A DNA stretch of 33,418 bases from a virus. Shown here piece after piece: positions 29,393 through 33,418 of the stretch; position 1 is the first letter of the stretch; every line of letters begins with the position of its first letter. A program made the position numbers and the translations under genes. The stretch is taken from positions 1-33,418 of IMG/VR virus record IMGVR_UViG_3300032293_002112. One strand, given 5' to 3'. The notes under the pieces were generated by a model, which saw nothing but the letters and a program-made list of their open reading frames with translations, was not told the origin of the DNA and searched no databases.

Positions 29393-30189
29393 TGCTAGGA
29401 ACTTACTATTATCATCACATTATACGAAAGACAATTATTGCTTTCGGTACGGTTTTTAACCAAATTTATATTAAGCACCAAGATGCTAATGATGAAATTT
29501 ATAGTGAACTGAGAGTACCATTGGCATATGGTCCAACACAAAAATTTCTTGCTCGTTTAACGCAGCAAGCAGATTTAAACAAACCTGTTCAGATCACTTT
29601 ACCAAGAATGTCATTTGAAATGACCTCTATTAGATATGATCCAGCAAGGAAAGCAAGTGTTACCCAATCTTTTAAGGCATCTGATGGGCAAAATTTAAAA
29701 AAAGTTTATATGCCTGTCCCATATAACATTGGATTTGAATTAAGCATTATGTGCAAATTAAATGATGATGCTTTACAAATTATAGAACAAATTTTACCAT
29801 ATTTTCAACCAGCATTTACTTTAACTGTAGATCTTGTAGATTCAATCGGAGAAAAAAGAGATATTCCTTTAAATTTAGATGATATAACCTTTAAAGATGA
29901 CTATGAAGGAGATTTTTCTACTAGAAGGTCATTAATTTATACATTAAAATTTACTGCAAAAACTTATCTCTTTGGTCCTATTTCTGATACTACAGATGGA
30001 CTTATTCGTAAGGTACAAGTTGATACATATACTAGTACAGATACGGTAAATTCAAAAAGAGAAATGAGATATACTGTTGTTCCAGAACCTATTGATGCAG
30101 GTCCAGATGATGATTTTGGATTTAATGAAAATTGGGAGTTCTTTAACGATTCCAAGTCTTATAGTCCAAATCAGCAAACAGATATTTAA
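29392..30189 (+). CDS. 15: Tail sheath stabiliser / tail terminator gp15
   Basis: gp15 caps the tail tube and sheath and joins them to the neck. Length is 265 aa, against 272 in T4. The N-terminus G-T-Y-Y-Y-H-H-I-I-R-K-T-I-I-A-F-G-T and the segments V-P-L-A-Y-G-P-T-Q-K-F-L-A-R and L-P-R-M-S-F-E-M are the conserved family signature. The central I-L-P-Y-F-Q-P-A-F-T and S-L-I-Y-T-L-K-F-T-A-K match as well. It begins by overlapping the gp14 stop and is followed 12 bases later by the small terminase gene. No unusual insertion is present here, unlike in gp14 and gp8. Confidence 0.94.
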   Translation: MLGTYYYHHIIRKTIIAFGTVFNQIYIKHQDANDEIYSELRVPLAYGPTQKFLARLTQQADLNKPVQITLPRMSFEMTSIRYDPARKASVTQSFKASDGQNLKKVYMPVPYNIGFELSIMCKLNDDALQIIEQILPYFQPAFTLTVDLVDSIGEKRDIPLNLDDITFKDDYEGDFSTRRSLIYTLKFTAKTYLFGPISDTTDGLIRKVQVDTYTSTDTVNSKREMRYTVVPEPIDAGPDDDFGFNENWEFFNDSKSYSPNQQTDI

Positions 30190-30201
30190 TGGTTAATTAA
30201 T

Positions 30202-30630
30202 ATGGTAAATGATTTTGAATCCATTGATAAAGCACTGAATACTGAAAGTAGTATCATTGAAGTTGATGCAAAGACATCGGATGTTGAATTAATAAAAACA
30301 ACTCCCGATGACATTCAAAAAGATTATGAATATAGTAGGGCACAATTATATTCACTTATTGAAAAAGGTCAAGAAACTTTGAATGGTATTATGGAACTGG
30401 CAGCAGAAACTGCTAGTCCAAGAGCATATGAGGTTGCTGGTCAAATTTTAAAAAGTGTTGGTGATACTGCAGATAAATTAATTGATCTTCAAAAGAAAAT
30501 GAGGGGAATTGAAGATGATAATGCTAAAACTACTAATAATGTGACCAATAATGCAGTGTTTGTTGGATCTACATCAGAATTGCAAAAATTACTGAAACAA
30601 GGTTTTCTAAATAATAAAGAGAAACCTTAA
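30202..30630 (+). CDS. 16: Small terminase subunit gp16
   Basis: gp16 recognises concatemeric phage DNA and regulates the large terminase during packaging. Length is 142 aa (T4 gp16 is 164). An acidic N-terminus contains the conserved D-Y-E-Y-S-R-A-Q-L-Y-S-L-I-E-K-G (starting at about residue 41). A central helix pair follows, with A-S-P-R-A-Y-E-V-A-G-Q-I-L-K-S and L-I-D-L-Q-K-K-M-R, the usual oligomerisation coiled coil. The C-terminus has N-N-A-V-F-V-G-S-T-S-E-L-Q-K-L-L-K, matching the family. In T4 the large terminase follows at once; here other genes intervene. Confidence 0.93.
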   Translation: MVNDFESIDKALNTESSIIEVDAKTSDVELIKTTPDDIQKDYEYSRAQLYSLIEKGQETLNGIMELAAETASPRAYEVAGQILKSVGDTADKLIDLQKKMRGIEDDNAKTTNNVTNNAVFVGSTSELQKLLKQGFLNNKEKP

Positions 30631-30638
30631 ATACATAA

Positions 30639-32624
30639 ATGCGACTGAAATCCCATAAAACAGTTGAACAAATTGCCAAAAAGCATCGTCTTGATGTTTC
30701 TTTTGTGAAGCATCAACTTGAAATGGGAATTCCAATTGAACATGAGCATACCCGCGATAAAGTTTTAGCAACTGATATTGCTCTTCAACATTTGGACGAA
30801 ATTCCAGATTATTATACTCGTTTGAAAAAAATGGAGGCGTCTGCTAAAAAAGAACATAAAAAGTTCAAAGATGTGAAAGAAGATGCAGTGACTGATCTTC
30901 AAAGAGGTATTGCAGAATTACCTGACGCCTCTTATGGATCTATTGATAATTTGATGAGACGCATTATGAAGAAAAGAAAAATGAGTGCTAAAAAACTTCA
31001 TAATGATTTTGTTGATAAGCATCATCAAACTCCAGATACTTGGGCAAAAAGAAACATGAAAGAAGATCTTCGACTTTGGTTTGGAAAAAATGATGAAGGT
31101 GGCGTTGGTGGTGGTGGATGGGATAGATATAACAGTAAAGGAGAGAGAATTGGCAAATGTGCGAAGGAAAATCCAAACGAACCGAAACCGAAATGCCTAA
31201 GCAAAGAGAAAGCATCCCAATTACGTTCTCAAGGGGGTGCAAAGGCGATTGCAAATGCCGTGACAAGAAAGAGGAAACAAGATCCAATATCGGATAGATC
31301 AGGTAAAGGAGGAAAACCGATCATGGTATCTAACAAAATTAAAGAAGAATATATTCAAGAAAAAAATGTACCGACAAATCCTTCACTTTGGTCTCGCATG
31401 AAGTCAAGAGCAAAATCAAAATTTGATGTTTATCCAAGTGCTTATGCAAACGGTTGGGCAGCAAAAGAATATAAAAAGGCAGGTGGTGGTTGGAAAACTA
31501 TTAATGAAAGTAATCTCACTCAAGAAGCAGCAAATGCAGCACAGCAAGCAGCGATTGCAATTAATATGAAGAAAAAAGGAATCAAACCAAAATCAGAAAT
31601 GAAAGAAGATTGTTGGGATGGTTATGAGCAAAAGGGTATGAAAAAGAAAGGTAAGAAAATGGTTCCAAATTGTGTACCAGTAAAAGAGGAGTATGGTATG
31701 AGATATTGTCCAAAATGTGCAAAAGAAGAAACTCGCAATGAATGTAAATATGGACCAAGGTATTGGGATATGTTCTCAATGCCAATTAATTTAAAGACGT
31801 ATACACCAAATACTCCACATCCTGGCAATTTTCCAGAATCATATGATCATGAGCACTCAATGGCTCGCTCAGAAATTTCCACAATTGTTTCTGCAGCAAA
31901 AAGACTTCGTAAAAAAATGAAAGGTGAGGGTAACATTGAGGCATGGGTTCAATCAAAAATTACTAAAGCAGCAGATTATCTTGACGCTGCTGCAGATTAT
32001 GTTGATAGTGGTGAGATGAAAGAACAGGTTGCAGATACTGATTCAATGTCAGATAAAAAACCCTTTGATATTGCTGTTGAAAAAATTATGAAAAGAAAGG
32101 ATAAAATGACTCCTAGACAAAGAATTGTTGCTTTGAAACAAGCAGGAAAACTTCAAGGAATTGATGAACAGCAAGTTGGTGGGTCTGTAAAATTAAAATC
32201 TGGGTCTGGTCTTGGAGGAGGAGTTCTTTCATATCCAGAAGGTAAAGCACCTAAAAAGCACGGAGATAAAGAACCAAAACTTCCCAGTCTTCAGCAAGCA
32301 CATTATGAACCAGAAAATGATCTAGTTGAATATTCAAATTGGAGAGCAGACTTTGGATTGTCTGAAGATTGGCAAAAAGTAAATCGTCAAGATAAAACTG
32401 ATGGATTAAGTCAAAAAGCAGTAAATGCTTATCGTCGTGAAAATCCTGGTTCAAAACTTCAAACTGCCGTAACTGAAAAGAAACCAAAAGGCAAAAGAGC
32501 AAAACGTCGCGCTAACTTCTGCCGTCGTATGTCGGGAATGAAAGATAAACTCACTTCCACAAAAACTGCAAGAGATCCAGACTCAAGAATCAACAAAGCA
32601 CTTCGTCGTTGGAACTGTAACTAA
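30639..32624 (+). CDS. Mosaic of phage DUF domains (DUF5661-, DUF5872- and DUF6321-like), 661 aa
   Basis: This Lys/Arg-rich protein looks assembled from separate small domains. Residues 1-66 are DUF5661-like (M-G-I-P-I-E-H-E-H-T at 29-38; H-L-D-E-I-P-D-Y-Y-T-R-L at 51-62). Residues 145-230 are DUF5872-like (W-D-R-Y-N-S-K-G-E-R-I-G-K-C174 and P-K-C186-L-S). Residues 250-285 hold W-S-R and V-Y-P-S-A-Y-A-N-G-W. Residues 325-347 hold C-W-D-G-Y-E and V-P-N-C-V-P. A C-P-K-C pair is at 357-360, W-V-Q-S-K-I-T-K-A-A-D-Y at 436-447, and a DUF6321-like end (N-F-C-R-R-M-S-G-M near 626-634; S-R-I-N-K-A-L-R-R-W-N-C at 649-660). Family names are from memory. It lies between gp16 and other late genes, so it is probably packaged or structural; function is unknown. 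Confidence 0.75.
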   Translation: MRLKSHKTVEQIAKKHRLDVSFVKHQLEMGIPIEHEHTRDKVLATDIALQHLDEIPDYYTRLKKMEASAKKEHKKFKDVKEDAVTDLQRGIAELPDASYGSIDNLMRRIMKKRKMSAKKLHNDFVDKHHQTPDTWAKRNMKEDLRLWFGKNDEGGVGGGGWDRYNSKGERIGKCAKENPNEPKPKCLSKEKASQLRSQGGAKAIANAVTRKRKQDPISDRSGKGGKPIMVSNKIKEEYIQEKNVPTNPSLWSRMKSRAKSKFDVYPSAYANGWAAKEYKKAGGGWKTINESNLTQEAANAAQQAAIAINMKKKGIKPKSEMKEDCWDGYEQKGMKKKGKKMVPNCVPVKEEYGMRYCPKCAKEETRNECKYGPRYWDMFSMPINLKTYTPNTPHPGNFPESYDHEHSMARSEISTIVSAAKRLRKKMKGEGNIEAWVQSKITKAADYLDAAADYVDSGEMKEQVADTDSMSDKKPFDIAVEKIMKRKDKMTPRQRIVALKQAGKLQGIDEQQVGGSVKLKSGSGLGGGVLSYPEGKAPKKHGDKEPKLPSLQQAHYEPENDLVEYSNWRADFGLSEDWQKVNRQDKTDGLSQKAVNAYRRENPGSKLQTAVTEKKPKGKRAKRRANFCRRMSGMKDKLTSTKTARDPDSRINKALRRWNCN

Positions 32625-32625
32625 A

Positions 32626-32937
32626 ATGAAATCATTTCAACAGTTTATTTCAGAAAGTATCAATATTGCCGGAAATTTTAACGGCAATCTTTATATGAAT
32701 TCTTCCCAATCAGAACCAGTAAAAGAATCTTTCCTTGCTGATGTAGTTTGGCAGGGTAAGATCTATCGCATGGAAGTTGAAGGTAAGATGATCAGCAAGA
32801 ATGAACTTACAGAACAACTTCAAGGTGAATATCCAGGAGCAATTGTTCATAACATTTATCCAGCATCTAACCAAAGTTCTTTAAAAATTAAAAAGACACA
32901 AAGATATCAACCAGAAAGATTGGCATGGGGTGAATAA
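32626..32937 (+). CDS. Candidate internal capsid protein with T4-type capsid-targeting N-terminus (103 aa)
   Basis: The protein begins M-K-S-F-Q-Q-F-I-S-E-S. T4 internal protein III carries a ten-residue capsid-targeting sequence (M-K-T-Y-Q-E-F-I-A-E) that is cut by the prohead protease gp21 after Glu in the pattern (L/I)-x-E. Here I-S-E10 fits that cleavage rule, and the ten residues match with mostly conservative changes. The body (about 36-80) contains D-V-V-W-Q-G-K-I-Y-R-M-E-V-E-G and N-I-Y-P, a compact alpha/beta segment I recall as recurrent in cyanomyovirus proteins. In T4 such proteins are packed in the head and injected with DNA. The gene starts one base after the previous stop and overlaps the next by one base. 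The role is inference from the leader. Confidence 0.75.
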   Translation: MKSFQQFISESINIAGNFNGNLYMNSSQSEPVKESFLADVVWQGKIYRMEVEGKMISKNELTEQLQGEYPGAIVHNIYPASNQSSLKIKKTQRYQPERLAWGE

Positions 32938-33418
32938 TGGCACAATTTAATAAAAGTACTCAAGATTTTTTAAATCAAGAGAGAACTCTTTTTGAAGTTA
33001 ATATGGTCGCCAATAAGAATGGCGAAGTAGTTACTGTTGATAATCCATTTCCAGTATCTCTTGGAAGTTCCAATATTACTATTAATGGTAATATTACAAT
33101 TCCAGGAATAGTAACAGTTACAAGCACTCCAGATAATCCAATTCATAATCACATAGTTGAAGTTGGGACAGGTGGAACATTAACAACTCCATATCTTCCA
33201 GTTGGGATTTCTACATTACTGAATACTGTAGGTATTGGAACCACAGGGCAAGTATCAATCAACCTCAACAATTCACCAGTCAGCACTTCAAACCCATTTC
33301 CAGTTACTGGAACAATGGGAATTTCTACATCATCAATAGTATCAGTTACTCTACCTTCAACATCAACTGACGCATTTGGTAGACAAAGAACTTCAAGTCC
33401 ATTAACACTTTTTGATAG
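32937..33418 (+). CDS. Large virion structural protein, 5' part only
   Basis: The ATG at 32937 overlaps the preceding stop (TAATG). The frame is open to the last base of the window, giving about 160 residues of an incomplete product. It opens M-A-Q-F-N-K-S-T-Q-D-F-L-N-Q-E-R-T-L-F, a start I associate with large cyanophage virion proteins found near the terminase genes. It continues with Ser/Thr/Gly-rich beta strands and G-I-G-T-T repeats. Just before the cut it has D-A-F-G-R-Q-R-T-S-S-P-L-T-L-F-D, a conserved motif of these structural proteins. Location in the particle is not known. Confidence 0.85.
   Translation, partial: MAQFNKSTQDFLNQERTLFEVNMVANKNGEVVTVDNPFPVSLGSSNITINGNITIPGIVTVTSTPDNPIHNHIVEVGTGGTLTTPYLPVGISTLLNTVGIGTTGQVSINLNNSPVSTSNPFPVTGTMGISTSSIVSVTLPSTSTDAFGRQRTSSPLTLFD

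Noticed and set aside
30622-30646. Late promoter TTAAATAC/CATAAATG just before the 661-aa gene
   Set aside because: Neither matches the consensus fully, and the second overlaps the start codon at 30639, leaving no leader.
30988-31287. Minus-strand ORF of 99 codons within the mosaic DUF gene
   Set aside because: It is the shadow of a clearly coding plus-strand frame and has no protein features. No minus-strand gene is supported anywhere in the window.

Overview
This window is a stretch of a T4-like contractile-tailed phage genome, most likely a marine cyanophage (Synechococcus or Prochlorococcus myovirus). The evidence is an ordered set of T4-type baseplate, neck and terminase genes (gp25, gp6, gp8, gp13, gp14, gp15, gp16), all on the + strand, very A+T-rich coding DNA, a phage S-adenosylmethionine decarboxylase (speD), T4-type late promoters (TATAAATA or close variants), and several small proteins that I recognise as typical of cyanomyoviruses. 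No tRNA, insertion sequence, CRISPR array or integrase was seen.

Layout. (1) 1-592: the 3' end of a DUF6011 zinc-finger gene, a clear hairpin terminator, and about 310 bases of non-coding, repeat-bearing DNA that is locally GC-rich. (2) 593-3063: a left accessory cluster with an AbrB-like mini-protein, a glycosyltransferase, two short conserved ORFs of about 50 codons, an unknown 167-aa protein with a faint phosphoribosyltransferase-like motif, speD, and an 80-aa unknown. (3) 3096-26068: the baseplate block with gp25, gp6, a giant 3909-aa protein in the gp7 position, gp8, and a 2441-aa DUF4815-type structural protein. The two giants take up about 19 kb. (4) 26065-27150: four small proteins, two of them probably structural. 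(5) 27150-30630: the neck and packaging genes gp13, gp14, gp15 and gp16. (6) 30639-33418: a 661-aa mosaic of phage DUF domains, a 103-aa protein whose first ten residues closely resemble the T4 internal-protein capsid-targeting sequence, and the 5' part of another large virion protein. The large terminase gene expected after gp16 is not within the window.

How it works together. Late promoters upstream of speD, gp25, gp8 and the 114-aa gene divide the + strand into late transcripts. Within these, genes are packed with ATGA, TAATG or TGATG overlaps, implying translational coupling. The products build the baseplate wedge (gp25, gp6, giant, gp8), its outer decorations (DUF4815 protein and small proteins), the neck (gp13, gp14, gp15) and the packaging start (gp16). 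SpeD would feed spermidine synthesis during infection.

The least ordinary signals are the beta-type sequence modules shared by the giant protein, gp8, the DUF4815 protein and the neck protein gp14; the candidate internal protein with a cleavable capsid-targeting leader; the DUF mosaic inserted after gp16; and the tandem-repeat non-coding block near the left end.
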